A stretch of DNA of 64,000 nucleotides, taken from contig JAIVFH010000006.1 in assembly GCA_025765595.1 (NCBI GenBank), forward strand, positions 310,001-374,000, written 5' to 3'. This document shows positions 34,566-45,139 of this stretch, piece after piece. The notes beneath the pieces were generated by a model that did not search any database, was not told where the DNA came from, and worked only from the letters and a program-made list of their open reading frames with translations. Position 1 is the first letter of the stretch; every line of letters begins with the position of its first letter. A program made the translations under genes and the position numbers. The DNA comes from Obelidium mucronatum. Taxonomy: Eukaryota > Chytridiomycota > Chytridiomycetes > Chytridiales > Chytriomycetaceae.

Positions 34566-37500
34566 CTAATTGTTTCTGGACTTTTCAGCCTCGGCTTCCA
34601 AATCGGTTTCCATCTCTTTTTGCAACATCTCGCGCATCAAACGCATCGCTTCCTTCTTAATATCTTCATCAACATCTTCCAAATCAAAGTCATCTCCAGC
34701 CTGATCCTCATCGCCTTCTTGGTAAAACTCGGGACTCGATCTGTATTGTGCCTCCGCCTCTCTCTGCATTTGCATCAACATGGCCTTTCGCTGAGAATCT
34801 TGAGCAAACTCAATTTGATGGGCCATCCACTCTCGCTGCTTTGCAGCCTGAGAAGCTCGAAATTCGTCTGCTTCTTCAAACATTCGTGCTTGCTCACGGC
34901 CCCGCTTTCTCGCCTCCTCCATTTCACGAGCAATATCTTCTGGAGATGCTTTGGCCCTATTACCCTGGTTTAGGGAAGAAGAGCCGACAGGGAGGGCCGC
35001 AACTGCGCTTGAGAGAATTCCAGTGACATTAGACTTGACTCCGGCAATTGACTCCATAACCGACATACGCATGCTCTTGCGCTTACTACGAGTTGTTTTC
35101 TTCTCAAACACTGGAAGTCCAGAAATGGCGTCGCTGACAGATCCTGGAAGAGAGTCGCTCATCTCATCATCCTGACCAAATTCCCACATAACTTCACCAT
35201 CCGTACTACCAGAAGCCATATTTGTATCATACACAGCTTTTTTCTTGATATCGTAGTAGTGGGGATTAATCACAAGATCAGGGAAGTCGGTATTATGGAG
35301 GTTTTCTTGAAGATGGCCAAGAACGTGACTGTTACGACGGCCTTGGGAATATTCGAGCTCATCAAAATCAACAGATAAATGGTCAAACGCATCTGCAAGA
35401 TCAGCCGCGTGCTCGTAATCAGGTTTGTATAAAACAGGGTCAACAGGAATGAACTGGAAAAAAAATTTTTTTTTAAATACCAAAAAAAAAAAACTTGACC
35501 AACAAATAAAATTACTCACATGAACATCGCCAAAAGAAATTGGTTCGCCCTCTCCAGGAAGTCTTGTCAAGTCAATGCAGCAATTATCCAACTTGCAAGA
35601 AGTCTTGACAAAACCCAGCCGCAAACAAACAGTTCCTTTACCAACCAACTGTCTTTGCTCTTCCAACGGCAACAATCTCGTGAATCCATGAAGGGCATCC
35701 AACTCCGGATCAACGACATCCACATCTCCAGTCGTCCAACAGAGAAACTTGAGCGGAACTACAGGCTCCTCCGTAATCTCAACATTACAAACAACTTCAT
35801 AAGCGCCACGGGGAAGTCCATCATTCAACCGAATCAACGCAACATGTCCATGGCTCGTAGACCCAGTGCTATGCTCCCAGCGATATGCCGTCCGAGAATT
35901 CTTGACAGCTCGAGCTTCGACAAGACGCTTGGAAATAGATGCATTCCATTCCCCAAACTCTGCAAACTCTGGTTCAGGTGCAGCCGGGAAAGCAGTCTTG
36001 TGACGAATAGCAGGATGGTTCGAATCATTGGTGGTCTTGATGGGTGAAAAAACGTCTGCATTCGAAGCCGTTGGCCAATCACCATGAAGATGGATCGCAG
36101 TCAATCCACCATCATGATCCAGGACAACTAAATCTCGCGCATTGTTTGCAAAAGCGGCACTGTTGACTCGTGCGGAAACCATCCAAAGATCATGAATCCA
36201 CACAATATTTCCAGTGACGGTGTTGTGGATGGCAACACGCTTATCTTCAGTCAAGGACACCAACGCTGCGTCATCTGAAGCCCATGCAATAGCAGTCACT
36301 GGGGCAGGAAGAATGTCATTGGAGTGAATCAACAAACTACGTTTCACTTTGGCTTCAGTATTCCAAATGGTGATCATCCCATCCGTTTCACCCGTTGCAA
36401 GTAACTGTTCTTGAGTGTTTGAAAAAGCAATGGCAACGGAATGGTCGGAATTCCTCTCCAAAAGTCCTGTGATTGACATGATACTGGTTACAGACCGGCG
36501 GGTACGGAGCTTTGGTCCAGGGCTCATGCTAATATAGCTGTTTGTGATTTCTGATGGTTGAACTAGAACTTGAACCAACTGGGTATCAGTAGACACACCA
36601 TCCCACAACAAAATGGTGTTATCATCTACAGTCAGTGCGAGACGCCGGCTGCTCGGAATGTTGGTAGCAGTAATGGAGGTGATTCGACCAACTCCCAACT
36701 GGATTCTGATACTTGGCAACATATCCGACAAGGACAGGTTGGAATTCCAGTCCCAAATGGCAGCAGATCCATCTTCATAACCAACAGCAAAGCTTAAAAT
36801 CTCGGAAGCAGAGCCTTCTGTTACACCGTTGGCAGTTGCAGAATTAGAATGCAAGAATGTAACGCAAGACGGACTAACAAAGTGCCCATCTCTCATCACA
36901 TTAAAGCTGATGGAGTAACCCCCGTCAACTTTCTTCGTGAACACCGAGCGCAGCGCGCCAGTCCACCCTTTCTCATGGAAAGCTTGCTCGGCATAGAGAA
37001 GTGTCAAGTTTCCATTGTTGGTAACAGACGCAACAATGGCTTTGGTTGGGTGAGACGCAATGCCAGTCACAATATCCTTGCGCGAATGTCCACTCTTACG
37101 CAATCGCTTCTCCGTGCTGACATTATTGGACTGCAATGTAACACTGGCCTTCTTGTCAGATAAAGAAACGACCGCATTACCCTCATTCACAGCCCATCCA
37201 ATATAGTTGGTTGCACTGTTCTTGATTGGAATCACATTCTGATAGGCAGACGCCAATGTGGAAGTGTATTTCACAACCGCATGGTCTCCCAAATCATTAA
37301 CATTCCAAACGCGTACAGACCCAAACTCCCCGTCTGTCAAAATCGTCTTCCCATTTCTTGAAAAGTGACAACCAACAGGTTGCCCATCGCTCAATAACGG
37401 ATCGACTCCTAAAATCGTTCCCAACGGTTGGTAAGTGTAAAGGTTCAATCCATCTTTGCTTGGCTTTGAGTCTTCTGTGATTCCATGAAGGAAAATGACC

Positions 37501-40500
37501 TTGCTATCATTTGGCACAACAGCAACCCGCTTTCCATCATGGGAAAGGAAAATCGATCGCACTCGGTCCACTTCGATTTCAAGTCGAGCTACAGGTCGTT
37601 TCGCCTTCATGTCAATCAGCAAGTATCCAAGTCCTGTTTCCTCAGCAAGAATCGTGTAGTCGCCGCGGAATGATGTCGCGAAGCGAGCACAACTATCCGG
37701 TGGTGGGTTCGAGTGGGGCTTGTTGTGGATATATTGCACATAATTGGTGCCATCTGGATCACTGGCAAGTTCATCCACATCCAAAATAGCAAAGTGTTCA
37801 CGCCCTTCATCCCAGAAGCAGAGCCCGTTAAAAGAAGATGCGATGGGTTGTCGGGGATTCAAATTGGATTGAATCACTTTCAAGAGTGTCAAGGAACCAG
37901 CGTCCCACAAACCAATACGACCAGGCTGGCTCCCATCACTAGTAGATACAATACAGCCGTCTCTTGCTGTCCAAGCGAGCGCAGTAATCAAATCTCCTTC
38001 AGGTAAAGTAGGATCACGTCCGACCCTCTTGATGCTCAAGGTCTTTCCATCCAAAAATGCAATGGACCGCGAACCAACGGCGATTTGATCTCCCTTGCGA
38101 GAAAATGCTACTGTTAGCGGAACACCCAGCTCCATCACGTTATTCTGCTCATCATCCTGTAAATACGATTTCGCAATCAAGTTCGCCTTCCCTCCGCCAA
38201 CACTCGCTACTTCAACCTGCTCAATGTCATACATGAAAATCGATGGCTGGTTATCGAAATTTCGAACCCCCGCAATGACAATGCGTTCATCATAAGTATC
38301 ACGGCCAGTAACCATCATCACATCACTTGCTGATCCTCCATCTGTTCCACGAAGAGTGACAATCGGTTCTCCGCGAGCTGTAGGGCGGTTTAACCACTCA
38401 ACCCAGTTGAGTCCAGGAGAATTATCCAAAATCCACTTTCTGGCATCATCGGCCACAGCTGAACCGGCATATACATTGGCAGCAACTGGGACGAGGCGGT
38501 TGGGATCAAAGAGCAGTACTTCAGCATGCTCCAGCAAAAATCGGTAGTCTATGTATCTTGAACTTAAACCACTTTTTGCTGACATGTCAAATACTTACAG
38601 TCATTCAACTGCTCCACAATCACAGGCTCTGCATAATCCAAGCTCATGGCATGACGATAACTCGCCAAAACATCCCACAAAAGTCCAGCATGTACCGCCG
38701 TTCCTAAATGACTGATATCTTGCAACGTTTTTGTAGCAAGGCGGAAACCGGAAGGTCCCATCGCCAATTGATGCCAGACAATCGCTGCAATGCGACGATT
38801 GTTTGGCTTTCCAGACACCAGGAGAGACTGTTCAACAATATGTCTGGACTCGTACTTTGCAACACCTGAAATGTCGTAGTATTGTTTCGGTTCGTTTGCA
38901 AACTTGGCTTCCCAATAATTGGAAAGGGCGCTGTGAATTTTTCCAGACTGCCCTTGTTCAAGGTATCTATCTTCTGCAACTCTGAAATACTGTTGATGAG
39001 CCCTGAAGTTTGAGGGGGGAAATAGATAATGTTAACACTCAACATAACCAATTGGATTAGGAAATACAAACCAGAAAATTCCTTTCACCCCATGCACTTG
39101 TTTCTGCACGACACATTCTCCCAATTCTTCGAGCAATCTTTCAACATAAAGTGAAGGAATACGCCGAACGGGCATCTCTTGAAACTAAAACAAAAAAAAA
39201 GAAACATGGCTCAACATCACTATTTCTAAATATGACGAAAAAAAAAGACAAACCTTGAACACTTCATTCATTGCAGTTTCATCACAACTCAGCAAGTCTT
39301 CAAGCTCAATACGACTTATTCCAAGACGTGCGGCAGTGATGTATCCAATTGCTTTGGCCACAAAGTACCTGCCCATCTTACTTTCCAAACCATCAAAAAA
39401 GTCCTCAATGAGTCCTGGTACTGTCTCTGCATTGATCAGTTTGTTGATGCTGTCAATCGTTGTGAAGCTTGACCACTTGGAAGCATACAAAGTCCAAACT
39501 GCACGAATGTAAAGAGGAAGACGCAATCTGTTGCATTTAAACACTAGCGCATTCATTTGATCGGGTTGCAGTTGACGTGATGATCGGGTGGTCAGCGAGT
39601 CAATGAGTTGGCCAACTTCAACTTCGGTCAGGAAAGGAACTTCCAAATGAGTAAATACAACAGGATTTTGATCCACTGGGTACAAGTTCGAAAGAATGGA
39701 GAATGTGGCATGCTTTCGAGAAGTTGGTGCGGTTGATAAAACAAATTTCACGTGGGGAGGGATAATGCTGGGAAGCCAGTCAAGCGTACGAGCATCATCT
39801 TCAATTGATAACTCATCAAGAGCATCCAAGACCTTGAAAAAAAGAAGTTCAAAAGATGTCCAACAATTCTGAAAGCAAACATACCAAGACGAGAGGTCTT
39901 GTTTCATCTGCAAGCTTAAGAGCAACCTCGAAACCAGCCTTCAAGCCTTCGTATGAGATTGGTGGCCAATGATCGAGATTTCCCAGCTTTTCTTCCAAAG
40001 TCAACTCTCCCGTTGCCTCTGCAACTTCGTAGCTCACTGAGCCTTCAAATTCCACTTTGTCCTTTAGTTCCGAAAGTCCATAAATTTCAACAATTTGGGT
40101 ACACATGGATCGCAAAAGCGAGCGTGAGTCGCTAGATTCAGCGGTAGTACCTATAAGCCGAGCCACAATAACAGTTTCAGGCTTAGCCAGGTAAATATGC
40201 TCCGCAATCTTTGACGTCAGCGATGTTTTACCAACACCCGATGGACCTGTACACAACAAGTAAGATTCGATTCCATAGTCAGCCCTGTTTGCTTACCATA
40301 AACAACCAACACTTTCTTAACTTCGTCTTCCAAAAATTCCTGTCGTACTTTGTCCAGCACATCTTCCCTCCCCACAAATCCTTCGCACTCCTTCAAAATT
40401 GCCAAAGAATGCTTGACAACTTCGTCACCAACTGCTCCTGCTCCAATGCGACCCGCGTATTGCTTCAAGATGCTGTCGCAAACAAGCTTTGCCAAATCTT

Positions 40501-41999
40501 CACAAAACGACGTCAAGTAGGCCCCATGTGTTTTTTCAGCTCCAGGGTTAAATCCACCAATATCGCTGCGCCATGGAATCGCATAAAACCGAGTTGCACG
40601 ATGTTTGGAACGAAGTCGCGTGATTTCGTTGATTTTTTCCTTGTTGAGATCATTTGTTGCAGCATTCATATCAATGTAGCGGGATGCCAGAGACGGATTC
40701 TCATTTGCGTTCCGTTTCAAGTCCAGCAGAGTTCGTCTGAAGAAGTTGAGGTTTTTTTTTGAGACTGAAAGTGGCACGGCAAATGAACTCACTGAAAACA
40801 AAATAGTCCCTCCTTCCTCTTTCCAGAAAAGGCCAAGGATACCTGCATATCAGTCAGTGATTTCAAAAATCCTTTTTGAATCGCTGCTTCTTTTGATCCA
40901 AAAGCTCCTTCAGCACCAATTGACAACAGTCTTGATAGTTCGTTTCTAATATCTGACCACAAATCCGCCGCATCTTGACGCTGTACTGGATCACTAGACG
41001 ATGATGCAAAAGCGGGAAGAATCGCATTGACAGGCCGCAATTTGTATAATGGAGTTGGTGTTGCATTCAAGTCTTCGGTATACCAGACATCCAACACTTG
41101 TTGAACCAAATTGACGGTTTCGGGAACAGATAATAGGTGGTTACGAATAGCAACGAAATCAGATGACGGAATCAACGTGGGCAGTGCCACGGGTCCATAC
41201 TTGTCACCTGGAAAAAAAATACATCATTTCCAAAATTGATCAGAACATGACAACCTAAATGAAGGAGCGGGCAAGGCATCATACCCAGTAGACCAATAAA
41301 GATTGAGATTGTAGAGTCGTCCAAGCAATCCTTCAGACAATTCATGCTTCTCTAAACGCCAAAACACCAAATTTGAGGAATGTTGACTAGAATGTGATAT
41401 GACGAGCGACTCACATCCGTCTCGCAGTTTTCGTGCAATCCTTGATCCGACAGATTCCAGTCACTGAAATGGATTGATTGATTGATTGATTGATTGATTG
41501 GGTGATTGGATGTTTCGTTGGTTGATTGGTTTGATGAGATTGAGAATCAAGTACTTACAGGTCGACCGTTGCAAAGTCCAGATCGAGCAGCTTGCAGAAG
41601 CGGGCAAAGAAGGGATACACGTTGCGCACGAGGGCGTCGCGCTCGGTCGAGAAGTCTGGCGAACAGCAAGCAGCGGCCTTAAATTGGATGTCTCCCAAAC
41701 AAACAAACAAACAAACAAACAAACAAAAACACACCGTCGCCGGCAGCAACAAACACGCGCACGCAGCGGGTCTTGGCAAAGGCAGCCACGTGGCCGCGGG
41801 CGAGCGACCCGCCGAGCACGGCGTCGCAGTCCGGACTCGCGCGGGGCGTCGCCGCCGCCGCCGCGCGCGCCGCCTTGCCCAGCAGCGCCGCGAACGCATC
41901 CGCGTGCTGCGCAAACTGCGGCGCGGCCGCGGCGGCCGCGGCGGAAGGCGCCTCGGCTGCGGCCGCGTCGGGCACGGGCTTCGAGTCGTTGGCTCCCAT
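34566..41999 (-). CDS. NWD1-like STAND protein: DUF4062 - NACHT - WD40 repeats - coiled tail
   Basis: Large multi-exon gene, roughly 2,200 residues. After an Ala-rich leader, a DUF4062-type domain as in NWD1/TEP1 is spread over exons 1-5: VRVFVAAGD, DFSTERDALV, FATVDLDWNLSDQG, FIGLLGDKYG. A NACHT/STAND NTPase follows with Walker A GPSGVGKTSL (near 40246-40210) and Walker B VLDALDEL (spanning the intron at about 39890-39845). A winged-helix-like stretch leads to a long array of degenerate WD40 repeats (about 38500-35900). The tail is Glu/Arg-rich coiled coil. The intron at 35519-35454 is 66 nt and stop-free. STAND proteins are signal-gated scaffolds; many act in innate immunity or non-self recognition. 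The DUF4062-NACHT-WD architecture is clear, the role is inference. Exact exon joins at 38.6-41.7 kb are approximate. Confidence 0.82.
41472..41500. repeat. (GATT)n microsatellite
   Basis: About seven copies of a GATT tetranucleotide in an intron of the STAND gene. Confidence 0.85.
41697..41724. repeat. (AAAC)7 microsatellite
   Basis: Seven perfect AAAC units in the first intron of the STAND gene, close to the exon 1 donor. Confidence 0.9.
41740..41995 (-). other. GC-rich patch in first exon of the STAND gene
   Basis: Exon 1 is built of GCG/GCC/CGC codons (long Ala runs), sharply different from the AT-leaning remainder of the gene. The patch starts close to the ATG and stops at the first intron. 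Confidence 0.8.
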
Positions 42000-42038
42000 T
42001 TTGATTTTATTATTATTATTTCCTTTCTTTCGAGAGAA

Positions 42039-45000
42039 TCAAATTGAAAACACGCTGCTGCGTCCGTCGCTCGATGCCACCGCAACTGCGCTCCGGGAGG
42101 GGTGCATGTCGACCCCCATCACTGCATCGCTGATTCCCTCCCTCAGCTTCGTCAATACCGCCCCTCCCCCACGCACATCATACACGTACGCCTGCTTGTC
42201 CTCACTGCCTGTTGCGACATACCGACCACAAGGAGACAAAACACACTGCACTTTGCCATATCGATTGACGTGTCCTAAAAACTGCATCACTGCTCCTCCG
42301 CCTGCTGAAACTGTACCGGAGCCTCGCGTAATTGCCCGAAGATCCCACAATTTGATGGAATCTTGAACACTCGCAGTGAGAAAGAAGTCAACATTACTGT
42401 TCCCCCCACTACCATTATTGGGCACCATAACAGTATGAACGCCCTTTGCAGGAATCGTTGTCACGATTTTCTGTTGCCACAAATCAACCACATTTCCCAC
42501 CGCACTACCCCCTCCCCCAGTCACAGTTATGGCCGTGTAGCTTGAAAAACAATTGGGTGCATCAAAACACGCGATAGTAGCGTCAAAAGCCATTGAAGCC
42601 TTCACTTTGAACGTGTTGTAATTCAACCCTGGTTTGATTTCGTTGGTCTTGACGGATTGTATTTTATAACTGACCAATTGAAGATTCTTTTTGTCCGATA
42701 TGCAGAGAATGAATTTGTCTCGAAAGTAGAACTGCGGTTGCTGGATCAAAGATAAAGGCTGAGATGCTGCTGCTGTTGCTGCCGGTTTGATCACCCCTTT
42801 CCTTTGACCCACTTGCTTTCCAAAACTAAGGATTGGGTCAGTTGCCATTGTATTCCACAATTGAGCTGTACCATCCAGTGAGCTTGACAAGAAGCAGTCC
42901 TCCATTGTGTCAGTTCCCCAATAGACGTGAGATACACCAGAATCGTGACCAAAGTACGCTTTAGTAGTCCCAGTATGAACTTTGTGCACAAATGCAGCCT
43001 TTTGTACACACCCGACTGCAATAGAGGATCCAATGGTATTAAAACGAACACAAGTAACTGGTCCTGGATGAGAGAAAGAAGCCGACGGCGCAGTGTCGTT
43101 CCCGCTGGCAGCCCCAACAGGTTCTGACTTTTGCCAAACAGAAATTTTCCCCGCCTCAGATGATGGAGTGGATCGACAACTCGTTGAACTTGAAACAATA
43201 CTCTTCCTTGCAGAGGAAATCTTGGGGAGGCTAAATAACTTTGGGCAAGTTGGTTGTTGTGTGTATCCAGAAGACTTGACGGTTTTTCGGAAAGTGATTG
43301 GCTTATTCAAACCAGAACTTGACGCCGCCTTTTTGGTTGGAGTGGATTTGGGTATCTTAACTTCACCACCCCACAAGGTATCCACAGACTGAAATCCAAA
43401 TCCCTTCCTTTGACCCACACCCTCCAACCCAATATGGCAATTGATAAGTTCGGCATGTTTCAGAATCCCTTCTCGAATCGTGCGAGATAACGGCGAAATA
43501 ACGCTGCTACTATCATCACTAAAGTTCTCCAAAGCATCCAGTCGTGTTTGAACTTTAATATTTCTTTCCGGCTGCTGATCGCCAAAAACCAAATCTTCTA
43601 TTCCACGAATATCCAGTTTACTCAACTCTGTCATTGCATCTTTCCAAAGCCGATCACCCCACACCCCACCACCACCACCACCCCCACCAGCATATCGTTG
43701 TACCGATTGTAGATCAATCAAATCTCGAACAACTTTTCCAAGCTCCAGAGTTGGAGAAACGTGTCCTTGATATAGATTTGCTCCATCAAGCACATCCACG
43801 GCAGAGTCTTTCTTTTCAAGAATCAATCGCCGCGATCCAGTTTCTTCTCGATCTGCAACGTTTTCCACATCTATTGTCGTCGAATACATTCGTATTGATG
43901 TTGTGACTCGCTCTCGAACCAGAAAATCAAATCCTGTCCTCATCAACCCATTCTTGATGCACTTTGCCATTGACCACAGTTTCGTGCATCCGATAACAGA
44001 TAAAAATCCAGCATTATTGAGAGTGTGGGTACAAAGCGCGTCAAGAGATGTTGCATCAAGTAGACAAATACCAAATTGGGTTGCCACTAGAACAATAGTT
44101 TGCGTGGCAGCTGTGGTATTACGTTTGCAATTTTGGTGGGGCATTGAAAAGTGTGCGAGATATGTACAAGTGAGAGACAGTGTTGTCACAACAACTTTAG
44201 CAATATCATCAGTATTTGGATTTGGTTGCTGCTGTTTCCATTTTGGTTTGCTGCTTATTACGGTAGTCGCGCTTGAAGAATCATCAGATGGTATTGAAGG
44301 GGTGGTTTGAGGAAAGTACACTGCAGTTTTGATGGTTTTAAGGAATCTGATTTGAACTTTTGGGGTGGTGTAAAATTCATGGAAGTGCAAGTTTCCGTCA
44401 TCTGTCGCAAGCAAAATGATTCGGCGAGAGATTTCAGTCAGCTCGTTTGATGATGCTGAGGAAGGAATAATTGTGAGAGCTGTGATTGGGTACGCAGACA
44501 AAATGGGAGAATTGTAGAGACACTCTTTAGTGTTTACATTCCACACTTTAAAAGACCTATCCTCCGACGCAGAAATAAGCAACTGCTCCGATTTTTTCTC
44601 GGCTAGATGAGCTTGAATTAGATTGAGGCATGTCACTGGTCCACCATGCCCTTCCAACACCAGACGCGTTGCTGGCTCTGAATCCAGGTGAAACACAATA
44701 ACACGAGAACCGATAGCAAGGGCAAGAAGACTAGAGTCAGGCGAGAAGGCAAGGATGGCCTGCGAATGCGTTTGCTCTTCGGTGGGTAAATGGTGCCAAG
44801 ACTCAAATCCACCCTGGATACTTCCAACCAAGCATACACCTGGACATGCAACACCCACGAGCAGCGAGTCGGAAGACGTGAACAGTCCAAGTATGTGGGA
44901 TATTGGCAGCTGCTGGGTTTGCATTGCTTGTCCTGTGTCAACTGAGAGGACTTCCAGTAGGCCGCGCTCTGTTACAGTCACAATACTGCTTCCGTCTGCC

Positions 45001-45086
45001 AGTACCGCGTAGAATCGTCTTTCCTTTCGCGCCGGAGAGATTCGGAACCGCGTCTTTGCGGGGCTAATGTCGATATTCCTTATCAT
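42039..45086 (-). CDS. WDR27: WD40-repeat protein, WDR27 homologue
   Basis: Intronless gene of 1,015 residues. WD40 blades are visible at both ends with a less regular middle. The N-terminal part has SEDRSFKVWN followed by LSAYPITAL. The C-terminal part has the highly conserved block SPCGRYVATGSEDKQAYVYD and ends in DGRSSVFSI. These match the human WDR27 layout (SEDRSFKVW...LSAYP; LSPCGR...SGSEDK.AY.YD). A Gly run (eight G) and Ser/Lys-rich linkers lie in the middle. Role in cells is poorly known. It is transcribed in the same direction as the STAND gene, 39 bp upstream of that gene's ATG, and is head-to-head with the flippase. Confidence 0.8.
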   Translation of the reverse strand: MIRNIDISPAKTRFRISPARKERRFYAVLADGSSIVTVTERGLLEVLSVDTGQAMQTQQLPISHILGLFTSSDSLLVGVACPGVCLVGSIQGGFESWHHLPTEEQTHSQAILAFSPDSSLLALAIGSRVIVFHLDSEPATRLVLEGHGGPVTCLNLIQAHLAEKKSEQLLISASEDRSFKVWNVNTKECLYNSPILSAYPITALTIIPSSASSNELTEISRRIILLATDDGNLHFHEFYTTPKVQIRFLKTIKTAVYFPQTTPSIPSDDSSSATTVISSKPKWKQQQPNPNTDDIAKVVVTTLSLTCTYLAHFSMPHQNCKRNTTAATQTIVLVATQFGICLLDATSLDALCTHTLNNAGFLSVIGCTKLWSMAKCIKNGLMRTGFDFLVRERVTTSIRMYSTTIDVENVADREETGSRRLILEKKDSAVDVLDGANLYQGHVSPTLELGKVVRDLIDLQSVQRYAGGGGGGGGVWGDRLWKDAMTELSKLDIRGIEDLVFGDQQPERNIKVQTRLDALENFSDDSSSVISPLSRTIREGILKHAELINCHIGLEGVGQRKGFGFQSVDTLWGGEVKIPKSTPTKKAASSSGLNKPITFRKTVKSSGYTQQPTCPKLFSLPKISSARKSIVSSSTSCRSTPSSEAGKISVWQKSEPVGAASGNDTAPSASFSHPGPVTCVRFNTIGSSIAVGCVQKAAFVHKVHTGTTKAYFGHDSGVSHVYWGTDTMEDCFLSSSLDGTAQLWNTMATDPILSFGKQVGQRKGVIKPAATAAASQPLSLIQQPQFYFRDKFILCISDKKNLQLVSYKIQSVKTNEIKPGLNYNTFKVKASMAFDATIACFDAPNCFSSYTAITVTGGGGSAVGNVVDLWQQKIVTTIPAKGVHTVMVPNNGSGGNSNVDFFLTASVQDSIKLWDLRAITRGSGTVSAGGGAVMQFLGHVNRYGKVQCVLSPCGRYVATGSEDKQAYVYDVRGGGAVLTKLREGISDAVMGVDMHPSRSAVAVASSDGRSSVFSI

Positions 45087-45139
45087 GTGTGAAGCTTTTT
45101 GTGTTATATTTTATTTTAGATTTGTCGTACACACGAAAT
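45087..45139. promoter_or_regulatory. 53-bp head-to-head intergenic region (WDR27 / P4-ATPase)
   Basis: Only 53 bp separate the start codons of two divergent genes, so both promoters must overlap here or lie inside coding sequence. AT-rich core (ttgtgttatattttatttta). Confidence 0.6.

Noticed and set aside
34566..45086. One giant WD40 gene combining the STAND protein and WDR27
   Set aside because: WDR27 ends in a stop after its characteristic last blade, and the STAND gene has its own ATG and N-terminal DUF4062; they are read as two genes.
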